NCBI GenBank assembly: GCA_964609515.1
Contig: CAZSTZ010000090.1
Span: forward strand, 1 to 24,548
Direction: 5' to 3'
Source: CALKCV01 sp964609515
GTDB lineage: Bacteria > Cyanobacteriota > Cyanobacteriia > Cyanobacteriales > Microcoleaceae
DNA: 24,548 bases
Shown: positions 7,761-13,892 of the stretch, in pieces
How the letters are laid out: each line of letters begins with the position of its first letter
Position numbering within the stretch: the stretch's first letter is position 1
Position numbers and translations under genes: made by a program
Notes under the pieces: generated by a model
Databases searched by the model: none
What the model was told of the DNA's origin: nothing
Seen by the model: the letters and a program-made list of their open reading frames with translations, nothing else

Positions 7761-9197
7761 TTACCCAACCGTTCCTTCTAATTTTAAGCTCAACAATTTG
7801 TCAGCTTCCACCGCAAATTCCATCGGCAATTCGTTAAAGACATCTTTACAGAAACCGCTGATAATCATCGAAACTGCATCTTCGGCAGAAATGCCTCGTT
7901 GAGCGAAGTAGAAAAGTTGCTCTTCTCCTATTTTTGAAGTAGAAGCTTCGTGTTCCACTCGGGCAGTATTATTTTCTACTTGGATATAAGGGACAGTATT
8001 AGCCCTGGCGCTATCTCCAATTAACATCGAATCGCATTGAGAATAATTCCGTCCGCCTTCCGCTTTGGGACTCATTTTAACTAACCCGCGATAGCTATTA
8101 GAAGACTTACCCGCAGATATTCCTTTAGAAATAATCGTACTCCGGGTATTTTTCCCGATGTGTATCATTTTCGTGCCGGTATCTGCCTGTTGTTTGTTAT
8201 TAGTTAAAGCGACGGAATAAAACTCGCCGACAGAATTATCTCCGATTAAAACGCAACTGGGATATTTCCAAGTAATTGCCGAACCGGTTTCTACTTGAGT
8301 CCAGGAAATTTTCGAGTTTATGCCTTTACACAAACCCCGTTTGGTGACAAAATTATAAATACCGCCTTTGCCGTTTTCGTCGCCGGCAAACCAGTTTTGA
8401 ACCGTGGAATATTTGATTTCGGCATTATCGAGGGCAACTAATTCTACCACTGCGGCGTGGAGTTGGTTCGTGTCGAACATGGGCGCGGTACAACCTTCGA
8501 GGTATGTTACCGAACTCCCCTCTTCGGCTACGATTAAGGTACGCTCGAACTGACCCGACTCGCCGTTATTAATTCGGAAGTAGGTAGATAGGTCCATCGG
8601 GCATTTGACACCTTTGGGGATATATACGAACGAACCGTCGCTGAATACTGCCGAGTTGAGGGCGGCGAAGAAGTTATCTCCCACTGGCACCACGCTGCCG
8701 AGATATTTTTCGACTAATTCTGGATGTTCTTCCACTGCTTCGGATATAGAACAAAAGATAACGCCTTCTGCCGCTAGTTTTTCTTTGAAGGTAGTGGCGA
8801 TGGAGACGCTATCGAATACGGCGTCAACTGCTACGTTTGCCAGACGTTTTTGTTCCGATAAAGGTATCCCCAGTTTCTCGAAGGTGTCTAGAAGAGTCTG
8901 GTCTACTTCGTCGAGACTGCCTTTCTTTTTGTTTACTTTGGGTGCCGAGTAATAGATGATATTTTGATAGTCAATTTTGGGATAATCTACATCGGCCCAG
9001 TTTGGCTCTTTCATTGTCAGCCACTTCCGATAGGCTTTTAGTCGAAAGTTTAGCATAAATTCTGGCTCGTTTTTTTTTGCAGATATCACTCGCACTACGT
9101 CTTCGCTGAGACCGCGAGGTATTGTATCTGATTCAATATCGGTTACGAAACCGTATTTGTATGGTTGGTTTACTAGGGTTTTAACTGTAGCACTCAT
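7761..9197 (-). CDS. sufB: Fe-S assembly scaffold protein SufB
   Basis: 478 residues, normal for SufB, the subunit on which the cluster is assembled. Signatures include YSAPKVNKKKG, VFSDGSFVYIPKGVKCPMDLSTYFRIN, QFERTLIVAEEGSSVTYLEGCTAP, IYNFVTKRGLC and, in the C-terminal core, NYSQCDSMLIGDSARANTVP followed by NNTARVEHEASTSKIGEEQLFYFAQRG. The cysteine in YSQCDS and the glutamate/histidine in VEHEAS match the positions known to be essential in SufB. It is the first gene of the operon, divergent from sufR. The leader contains a large hairpin (9234-9286). Confidence 0.97.
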   Translation of the reverse strand: MSATVKTLVNQPYKYGFVTDIESDTIPRGLSEDVVRVISAKKNEPEFMLNFRLKAYRKWLTMKEPNWADVDYPKIDYQNIIYYSAPKVNKKKGSLDEVDQTLLDTFEKLGIPLSEQKRLANVAVDAVFDSVSIATTFKEKLAAEGVIFCSISEAVEEHPELVEKYLGSVVPVGDNFFAALNSAVFSDGSFVYIPKGVKCPMDLSTYFRINNGESGQFERTLIVAEEGSSVTYLEGCTAPMFDTNQLHAAVVELVALDNAEIKYSTVQNWFAGDENGKGGIYNFVTKRGLCKGINSKISWTQVETGSAITWKYPSCVLIGDNSVGEFYSVALTNNKQQADTGTKMIHIGKNTRSTIISKGISAGKSSNSYRGLVKMSPKAEGGRNYSQCDSMLIGDSARANTVPYIQVENNTARVEHEASTSKIGEEQLFYFAQRGISAEDAVSMIISGFCKDVFNELPMEFAVEADKLLSLKLEGTVG

Positions 9198-9233
9198 AGT
9201 TGATAGCGTTCTCTCGTGTTCTCAATTTGGTTT

Positions 9234-9286
9234 GTAGCGATCGCTTTAACGATTTCCATCTTGAAATCGCGCTCCGCGATCGCTAC
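9234..9286. promoter_or_regulatory. Nested palindrome in the sufB leader
   Basis: Outer arms GTAGCGATCGC (9234-9244) and GCGATCGCTAC (9276-9286) pair perfectly over 11 bp. Inner arms CGATTTC (9250-9256) and GAAATCG (9263-9269) pair over 7 bp around the loop CATCTT. The element lies 37-89 bases upstream of the sufB start, probably within the transcribed leader. It has the look of the dispersed repeat at 1713 and 7139 but is larger and contains two HIP1 octamers. It could affect sufB mRNA stability; this is inference. Confidence 0.6.
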
Positions 9287-9306
9287 CAACCTGGACCTGA
9301 CTAAAA

Positions 9307-9320
9307 AAACAAACTTGTTG
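9307..9320. promoter_or_regulatory. Candidate SufR operator 1
   Basis: AAAC-N6-GTTG matches 7 of 8 fixed bases of the CAAC-N6-GTTG site reported for SufR. The local sequence AACAA-AC-TTGTT is also symmetric. It lies 70 bases upstream of sufR. Confidence 0.45.
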
Positions 9321-9346
9321 TTTTACTCCTTTATAGGTTACATTAA

Positions 9347-9360
9347 CAACAGAGAAATTG
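9347..9360. promoter_or_regulatory. Candidate SufR operator 2
   Basis: CAAC-N6-ATTG matches 7 of 8 fixed bases of CAAC-N6-GTTG, and the flanking A/T pair extends the symmetry to ACAAC...ATTGT. Its start is exactly 40 bases from the other candidate site, about four helical turns. A minus-strand TTGACA (9364 to 9359), a possible sufB -35 element, overlaps its edge, but no well-spaced -10 was found. Confidence 0.5.
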
Positions 9361-9390
9361 TCAAAGTCTGAAATTAAAATTTAAAAAAAA

Positions 9391-10056
9391 ATGGTCACGT
9401 CTCAACAACATTCGACGAAACAGGACATCTTGCAACGGTTACTGAGGCAAGGTGAAGCGACGGCCTTAGAGTTGGCCGAGTCTCTGGAAATAAGTCCCCA
9501 AGCTATTCGCCGCCATCTCAAAGACTTAGAAGGAGAGGGTTTAATCGAATATCAGTCGGCCCAGATTGGCATGGGACGTCCCCAGCATATTTATAAGCTG
9601 ACAGATCGGGGACGCGATCGCTTTCCCCACCGTTACGATGAGTTTGCAATTTCTGTCCTGGATACCTTGGCAGAAACTGTTGGCCCCGACGGAGTTAAGG
9701 CCGTCCTTCACAAACAATGGCAGCGAAAGGCCCTACAATATGCCGAGTTCTTAGGCAATGGCCCCCTTGCCGATCGCTTGACCAATTTGGTGAAACTTCG
9801 CCAAGCAGAAGGTTATATGGCCGAGTGGTATCCCGTGACCTCCGATCTTGCCGATGGGGAAAGGGATGGGGGCGATCGCTACATTTTCATGGAGCATAAC
9901 TGCGCTATCTCTAACGTGGCCGAGTCTTTCCCAAGCGTCTGCGGCCACGAATTGGATATGTTTGCCGCCGTCCTTTCCGATTGTACGGTGGAGCGTACCC
10001 ATTGGATCGTCAATGGCGAGCATCGCTGCGGCTATTTGATTGCTCTAGGCCAATAG
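9391..10056 (+). CDS. sufR: Fe-S cluster-sensing repressor SufR
   Basis: 221 residues, normal for SufR. Residues 10-60 form a DeoR/ArsR-like winged helix (LELAESLEISPQAIRRHLKDLEGEGLIEY), followed by RPQHIYKLTDRGRDRFP. The C-terminal half has four cysteines, C171, C184, C198 and C213, with spacings of 12, 13 and 14 residues. This is exactly the CX12CX13CX14C arrangement described for cyanobacterial SufR, of which three bind a [4Fe-4S] cluster. Holo-SufR is known to repress sufBCDS and itself. The divergent position 193 bases from sufB supports the same role. Confidence 0.96.
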   Translation: MVTSQQHSTKQDILQRLLRQGEATALELAESLEISPQAIRRHLKDLEGEGLIEYQSAQIGMGRPQHIYKLTDRGRDRFPHRYDEFAISVLDTLAETVGPDGVKAVLHKQWQRKALQYAEFLGNGPLADRLTNLVKLRQAEGYMAEWYPVTSDLADGERDGGDRYIFMEHNCAISNVAESFPSVCGHELDMFAAVLSDCTVERTHWIVNGEHRCGYLIALGQ

Positions 10057-10064
10057 AAATTGTA

Positions 10065-10132
10065 GTAGGTTGGGTGGAGTGAAACGGAACCCAACATCAA
10101 CAATTCCCTAATTGTTAATTGTTAATTGTTAA
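10065..10132. repeat. Dispersed repeat and TTGTTAA tandem repeat
   Basis: At 10065-10096 lies a GTAGGTTGGGTGGAGTGAAA element ending GGAACCCAACA, with TTGGGT/ACCCAA arms. A near copy is at 11059-11090. At 10112-10132 there are three exact TTGTTAA units. Confidence 0.85.
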
Positions 10133-10141
10133 TTGCTTAAA

Positions 10142-10525
10142 ATGCAGCCATCTATAGAATTTTTAACGCCGGAAGAATCGGCCCGGGTTGATGCTGCCTT
10201 ATTAACCTCCAAAGAAAAGTTTTCGACGCGATTGGCCATTTATGCTCTCCGGTGTCTCAAACAGATCGCCCAAGAGAAGGGCAAGTCCGTGGAGGATATC
10301 CGAGCTGCAGAGGCGATCGCTTGGATCGAAAAGGACGAACAGATTAAAGAACAGTTGGACCTAGATAACAGTTTTAAGGACTTTTTTACTCGCTTGGTCA
10401 TGGCCTCTCAAAAACCCCTAAAGCAGATATCTTCGGCAGCGGATGTCCCTCTTGAAGATTTGACCCTGGAACAGGTGGTCCAGTGGTTCGAGAAACAGGC
10501 AAAAATTAAGCTCGAAGGGGGTTGA
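10142..10525 (+). CDS. Hypothetical protein, helical, downstream of sufR
   Basis: 127 residues from ATG at 10142. An upstream TTG at 10133 is inside the tandem repeat and is less likely. The sequence is mostly charged amphipathic helix (SARVDAALLTSKEKFSTRLAIYALRCLKQIAQ, then VEDIRAAEAIAWIEKDEQIKEQ, then LTLEQVVQWFEKQAKIKLEGG) with no signal or membrane segment. I do not recognise a family; the intact frame and biased codon use argue for a real cytoplasmic protein. It follows sufR by 85 bases on the same strand and may be co-transcribed. The stop codon overlaps the -35 element of the first candidate 5S promoter. Confidence 0.7.
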   Translation: MQPSIEFLTPEESARVDAALLTSKEKFSTRLAIYALRCLKQIAQEKGKSVEDIRAAEAIAWIEKDEQIKEQLDLDNSFKDFFTRLVMASQKPLKQISSAADVPLEDLTLEQVVQWFEKQAKIKLEGG

Positions 10526-10550
10526 CATTTGGGGTTGGCCTTGGTAATCT
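10522..10550 (+). promoter_or_regulatory. Candidate upstream promoter of the 5S rRNA unit
   Basis: TTGACA (10522-10527), 17-base spacer, TAATCT (10545-10550) with TGG directly before it, an extended -10 form. The 13-base block GGGGTTGACATTT is repeated at the second promoter. The -35 overlaps the TGA of the preceding gene. Confidence 0.5.
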
Positions 10551-10662
10551 ACACCAGGACAGTTAAACGCCTAATTTATTAGGGCATGCTCGTAGGAAAA
10601 GGCCCAAAAAAGTCCCACTAATCCGAGCTAAAAAATTTCTCAAAAAAATTTTGGAAAAGGGG

Positions 10663-10691
10663 TTGACATTTAAAAAAAATCTGTCTATATT
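10663..10691 (+). promoter_or_regulatory. Promoter of the 5S rRNA gene
   Basis: Consensus TTGACA (10663-10668), 17-base spacer, TATATT (10686-10691). Transcription would start near 10698-10700, about 76 bases before the 5S sequence. Confidence 0.75.
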
Positions 10692-10699
10692 AATAAAAG

Positions 10700-10751
10700 A
10701 ACGGAAAAACAAAAGCGGCTAGTCCAAAAGACAAGACCAGCGCTTTCCGTT
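10700..10751 (+). other. Hairpin in the 5S leader
   Basis: AACGGAAA (10700-10707) pairs with TTTCCGTT (10744-10751). Inside, GCTAGTC and GACCAGC form a second stem with one mismatch. The transcript from the promoter at 10663 would begin with this stem. It is followed by A-rich sequence, not a U-run, so it is not a terminator; an rRNA-processing leader stem is the likely reading. Confidence 0.55.
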
Positions 10752-10775
10752 AAATAAAAAATTTAATACAAGTTT

Positions 10776-10893
10776 TCCTGGTGTCTATGACGTAGTGGAA
10801 CCACTCCGAACCCATCCCGAACTCGGTTGTTAAACGCTACAGTGGCGAAGATAGTTGGCGGGTCGCCGCCTGTGAAAATAGCTCGATGCCAGG
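10776..10893 (+). rRNA. rrf: 5S ribosomal RNA, isolated from 16S/23S
   Basis: About 118 bases matching the cyanobacterial 5S layout. The terminal stem is TCCTGGTGTC with GATGCCAGG. The loop block GGAACCACTCCGAACCCATC is followed by CCGAACTCGG and AAACGCTAC. Arm IV is GGCGG-GTCG-CCGCC, and AAAATAGCTCGATGCCAGG closes the molecule. All helices can form, including CCGA/TCGG in helix III, so the gene looks functional. No 23S sequence precedes it. The ends are placed by the terminal stem and are good to about 2 bases. Confidence 0.95.
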
Positions 10894-10901
10894 GCAATAA
10901 T

Positions 10902-10947
10902 AAACAAGGGCTTTCTTAACGATACATTAAGAAAGCCCTTGTTTTTT
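10902..10947 (+). terminator. Strong intrinsic terminator of the 5S gene
   Basis: AAACAAGGGCTTTCTTAA (10902-10919) pairs perfectly over 18 bp with 10927-10944 around the loop CGATACA, and a T-run closes it (10942-10947). It begins 9 bases after the 5S end. Confidence 0.93.
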
Positions 10948-10994
10948 GGCAATTAATAGTTTTTTGGCAATGAATAATTGGGTTGTCAGGGTCC

Positions 10995-11027
10995 AGAAAC
11001 CCGGTTTTTTCAAAAAACCGGGTTTCT
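10995..11027. repeat. 33-bp perfect palindromic repeat
   Basis: AGAAACCCGGTTTTTT, central C, then its exact complement (16-bp arms). An identical element with central G is at 20407-20439, and a degenerate one is at about 15613-15646. Because each arm has a T6 run it could terminate transcription from either side. Confidence 0.9.
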
Positions 11028-11058
11028 TAATCCCCAATCTTTTCGATAAGTTAAAATT

Positions 11059-11090
11059 GTAGGTTGGGTGGAGTAAAACGGAACCCAACA
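11059..11090. repeat. Dispersed GTAGGTTGGGTGGAG repeat
   Basis: Near-identical to the copy at 10065-10096, differing by one base (GAGTAAAACGG against GAGTGAAACGG). TTGGGT and ACCCAA arms make it an imperfect hairpin. Confidence 0.85.
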
Positions 11091-11129
11091 AAACGATATT
11101 TTTTTATTAGCAATTAATTAATTAACAAT

Positions 11130-11585
11130 TTGGTAGAAGTTTTGTTAAATACAAATAACCTCCCAAACTTCCAGCAATGGAAACAAGCAAACGGCAACGA
11201 TTTTTCTCTCTGGGATTATCTTTTTGGAGTGGGAAACGTGGAGATTGCTTTAGCTTCTTCTAAGTTGTTCTGGCCGGATTTTATCGAATACGATCGCGGT
11301 ATTTTTTTAGCTGAAACTTTTAATCCCCAAACCTGGGAAGAGTGGAAAGCTAAGTTGGAAAACGATACTAATGCCGTAGAGCGAATTATGAATCATGTTC
11401 ACCTTGAGGATATTTTGCCGGAAGCAGAAAAAGTAGAAATTGAAAATCTTTTTTACCTCGGACAAGTATTATCTCAAATGTGGGAAAGTCGCCTCAAATT
11501 ACTCTATCCAACTCGCGATTTTAAAATAGAATGCGATCGCGATGATTCGACAGTTGTCGTGACGTTTTATCAAAAAGTCAAATAA
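11130..11585 (+). CDS. Hypothetical protein
   Basis: 151 residues if begun at TTG 11130; an in-frame stop lies at 11115-11117 and there is no nearby ATG, so the start is uncertain. Conserved-looking stretches are DYLFGVGNVEIALASSKLFWPDFIEYDRGIFL, FNPQTWEEWKAKLEND and LGQVLSQMWESRLKLLYPTRDF, ending in a strand (VVVTFYQKVK). It is soluble, acidic and rich in Trp and Glu. No family is recognised. It lies 35 bases upstream of the DUF104 antitoxin gene, but no shared function is evident. HIP1 sites and a strong codon signal favour a real gene. Confidence 0.65.
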   Translation: MVEVLLNTNNLPNFQQWKQANGNDFSLWDYLFGVGNVEIALASSKLFWPDFIEYDRGIFLAETFNPQTWEEWKAKLENDTNAVERIMNHVHLEDILPEAEKVEIENLFYLGQVLSQMWESRLKLLYPTRDFKIECDRDDSTVVVTFYQKVK

Positions 11586-11620
11586 TAGTAAAATAGTTTT
11601 AAGTATCTCAGGAGAAAATC

Positions 11621-12038
11621 ATGTCAAAAATCATTAATGCAGTTTACGAAAATGGCGTGTTGCGTCCCACCGAACCGGTTTCTTTATCAGAAGGCGAAAA
11701 AGTTCGCCTGGAAGTAATCCCAGAAACTCCGGNNNNNNNNNNNNNNNNNNNNNNNNNNNNNNNNNNNNNNNNNNNNNNNNNNNNNNNNNNNNNNNNNNNN
11801 NNNNNNNNNNNNNNNNNNNNNNNNNNNNNNNNTGGAAGAACCACAAACGGAGTGGGAGAAAGCATTACAATTGGCGAGCGATCGCGGATTAATAAAACTG
11901 CGTCCTAAAAATAATAAAATGGATCGCGAAGAGTTCCTACAGCGGGATAAAGCTTGGCGAGAAAAAGTCAAAAATATGAAACCACTGCCAGGCAAACCTC
12001 TTTCAGAAGAAATTATAGAAGCTCGCGGGCCTTGGTAA
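11621..12038 (+). CDS. DUF104-type antitoxin, first copy, interrupted by an assembly gap
   Basis: The first 37 codons (11621-11732) encode a DUF104 (AF2212-like) antitoxin N-terminus: INAVYENGVLRPTEPVSLSEGEKVRLEV. AGGAG lies 7 bases before the ATG. A 100-N gap follows. After it, 11833-12038 encodes EEPQTEWEKALQLASDRGLIKL to KPLSEEIIEARGPW, in a different apparent frame. Removing the Ns joins CCGG to TGGAAG exactly as in the second copy and gives 105 codons plus stop, the same length as that copy. So the gene is probably intact. DUF104 proteins are VapB-like antitoxins that bind a PIN partner. Confidence 0.85.
11733..11832. other. Assembly gap of 100 Ns
   Basis: The gap sits inside a stretch of about 90 bases identical between the two DUF104 genes. 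The flanks meet seamlessly when compared with the second copy, so the true missing length may be zero, or may hide extra repeat copies. Confidence 0.95.
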
Positions 12039-12096
12039 GTTATAATTGTATTTAAAAATCTAGCGTTTCTTAACACTTTTTAATCAGGAGAAAACC

Positions 12097-12414
12097 ATGT
12101 CAGAAATCATTAATGCAGTTTACGAAAATGGCGTTTTACGTCCCACCGAACCGGTTTCTTTATCAGAAGGGGAAAAAGTTCGCCTGGAAGTAATCCCAGA
12201 AACTCCGGTGGAAGAACCACAAACGGAGTGGGAGAAAGCATTACAATTGGCGAGCGATCGCGGCTTAATCAAATTGCGCCCTAGAAATAATAAAATGGAT
12301 CGCGAAGAATTACTGCGACGAGAAAAATTGTTGCAGGAAAGGGTAAAAAAAATGGGCCCTCTCCCAGGCAAACCTCTTTCACAAGAAATTATAGAAGGCA
12401 GAGGGCCTTGGTAA
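12097..12414 (+). CDS. DUF104-type antitoxin, second copy
   Basis: 105 residues with AGGAG 7 bases before ATG 12097. The N-terminal half is the DUF104 domain (MSEIINAVYENGVLRPTEP, then LSEGEKVRLEVIPETP). The C-terminal half is helical and charged and ends EIIEGRGPW. It is almost identical to the gene at 11621 up to residue 61; the C-terminal third diverges (LLRREKLLQERVKKMGPLPG against FLQRDKAWREKVKNMKPLPG). This suggests a tandem duplication followed by divergence in the part likely to contact the toxin. The PIN toxin gene begins 74 bases downstream. Confidence 0.85.
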   Translation: MSEIINAVYENGVLRPTEPVSLSEGEKVRLEVIPETPVEEPQTEWEKALQLASDRGLIKLRPRNNKMDREELLRREKLLQERVKKMGPLPGKPLSQEIIEGRGPW

Positions 12415-12488
12415 ACTAAAATTTTAGACTTTTTACAAAGCAAATCTGAAAGCAAATTAATAAAGACAATTATTGAGGGCAATTTTCT

Positions 12489-12965
12489 GTGGTAAATGCT
12501 TATTTTCTCGATAGTAGTGCTTTGGTTAAAAGGTATGTCGAAGAAATAGGATCGAGTTGGATTCTATCGATTACAAATTCAAGTTCTAGTAACCACTTGT
12601 ATGTTGTAGAAATTACTTTGGTGGAGGCTTTAAGTGCCATCGGGCGTCGCCAAAGAGAGGGAAACTTATCTGGCGAGCAGGTTAATGTTATTTTGGAAGA
12701 TATTCGTTTTGACTTTCAAAATGTGTTCCAAATAATAGAAATAGACCAAAATTTAATCGACGTGGCGGGAGAATTGGTACTTCAATATCCCTTGAGGGCT
12801 TACGACGCGATACAATTAGCTTCTGCTTTACAAGTTAGAGCGTTATTAACATCCTTCCCAGAAATTCAACTAACATTTGTCTCCGCAGACGATCGCCTCC
12901 TCAATATCGCTCAAACCGAAACTTTGCTAACAGAAAATCCTAACAACTATCCCGATACCGATTAA
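12489..12965 (+). CDS. PIN-domain toxin, VapC-like
   Basis: 158 residues from GTG 12489, with GAGGG 9 bases upstream. PIN metal-site residues are D8 in YFLDSSALVKRY, E46 in ITLVEALSAI, D106 in RAYDAIQLASAL and D134/D135 in FVSADDRLLNIA. The LDSSALVKRY opening and YDAIQLASA are typical of VapC-type RNases paired with DUF104 or VapB antitoxins. It completes a toxin-antitoxin unit with the two upstream antitoxins. The nadC start is only 8 bases beyond its stop. Confidence 0.88.
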   Translation: MVNAYFLDSSALVKRYVEEIGSSWILSITNSSSSNHLYVVEITLVEALSAIGRRQREGNLSGEQVNVILEDIRFDFQNVFQIIEIDQNLIDVAGELVLQYPLRAYDAIQLASALQVRALLTSFPEIQLTFVSADDRLLNIAQTETLLTENPNNYPDTD

Positions 12966-12973
12966 CTAAAAAA

Positions 12974-13840
12974 ATGACAGCAGTCCTCCCACCAAACATC
13001 CTATTAGACGAATTATTAAAAAACTGGTTATTAGAAGATATCGGCAGGGGCGATCGCTCCACAGCCGGTTTATTTTCCACACAAATAGTTCCGGGAAATG
13101 CCCGCTGGATAGTCAAAGAACAAGGAGTTATGGCAGGCTTGCCAATAGCAGCAAGAGTCTTTCATTTATTAAACGAAAAAGTTAATTTTACTGCCACTAC
13201 TGCCGAGGGAAAATTCTGCGAACCAGGAACCATAATTGCTGAAATAAACGGACCCTTAGATGCCTTATTAACGGGAGAAAGAGTAGCTTTAAATTTAGCA
13301 ATGCGTTTGAGCGGCATTGCCACCATGACCCACAAATATGCAGACAAAATCGCAGATTTACCGACCCAACTGGTGGATACTCGCAAGACAACTCCGGGAT
13401 TGAGAATTTTAGAAAAATATGCAACTGCAGTCGGTGGAGCAATCAATCATCGGATGGGTTTGGACGATGCCGTAATGATAAAAGATAATCATATTGCAGC
13501 GGCGGGGGGAATTGGAGAAGCGATCGCTAAAATTAGACAGACAATTCCCTATCCTTTAACCATAGAAATAGAAACAGAAAACCTAGAGCAAGTAAAAGAG
13601 GCGATCGCCCACCAAGCAGATATTATCATGCTAGATAATATGCCCATCGAAACCATGAAAAAAGCCGTCGAACTAATTCGACAGCCAGACAAAAAAATCA
13701 AAATTGAAGCCTCTGGAAATATAACCTTAGAAACAATTCGGGGAATAGCAGAAACAGGAGTAGATTACATTTCTACCAGCGCCCCAATCACCCGTTCCCC
13801 CTGGTTAGATTTGAGCATGAAAATAGAGAATGGGGAATAG
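12974..13840 (+). CDS. nadC: Nicotinate-nucleotide pyrophosphorylase (carboxylating)
   Basis: 288 residues, normal for NadC. It converts quinolinate and PRPP to nicotinate mononucleotide, CO2 and PPi in de novo NAD synthesis. Active-site blocks are visible: EDIGRGDRS (21-29), DTRKTTPGLRILEKYA (135-150), GGAINHRMGLDDAVMIKDNH (154-173, with R160 and K170), IEIETENLEQ, DIIMLDNM and IEASGNITLE. It follows the PIN toxin gene by 8 bases, so read-through transcription is likely. The last four residues (ENGE) and the stop are encoded by a GGGGAAT/AGGGAAT repeat. Confidence 0.97.
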   Translation: MTAVLPPNILLDELLKNWLLEDIGRGDRSTAGLFSTQIVPGNARWIVKEQGVMAGLPIAARVFHLLNEKVNFTATTAEGKFCEPGTIIAEINGPLDALLTGERVALNLAMRLSGIATMTHKYADKIADLPTQLVDTRKTTPGLRILEKYATAVGGAINHRMGLDDAVMIKDNHIAAAGGIGEAIAKIRQTIPYPLTIEIETENLEQVKEAIAHQADIIMLDNMPIETMKKAVELIRQPDKKIKIEASGNITLETIRGIAETGVDYISTSAPITRSPWLDLSMKIENGE

Positions 13841-13892
13841 GGAATGGGGAATAGGGAATGGGGAAGGCCGCAATTACCCATTACCCATTACC
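13832..13892. repeat. Heptanucleotide tandem repeats between convergent genes
   Basis: Alternating GGGGAAT and AGGGAAT units (13832-13865) overlap the nadC stop. CCCATTA units (about 13876-13890) overlap the stop of the opposing peptidase gene (13888-13890). Confidence 0.9.

Noticed and set aside
9330..9364. A sufB promoter TTGACA...TATAAA on the minus strand
   Set aside because: The spacing is 23 bases, too long; only the TTGACA overlap with the operator candidate was kept as a note.
10551..10662. A tRNA gene or separate small RNA between the two 5S promoters
   Set aside because: No T-loop or acceptor stem is seen; only a weak CCTAA/TTAGG hairpin is present.
11644..12482. Minus-strand frames opposite the DUF104 antitoxins
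   Set aside because: They mirror each other only because the genes are duplicated, partly run through Ns, and have no start signals.
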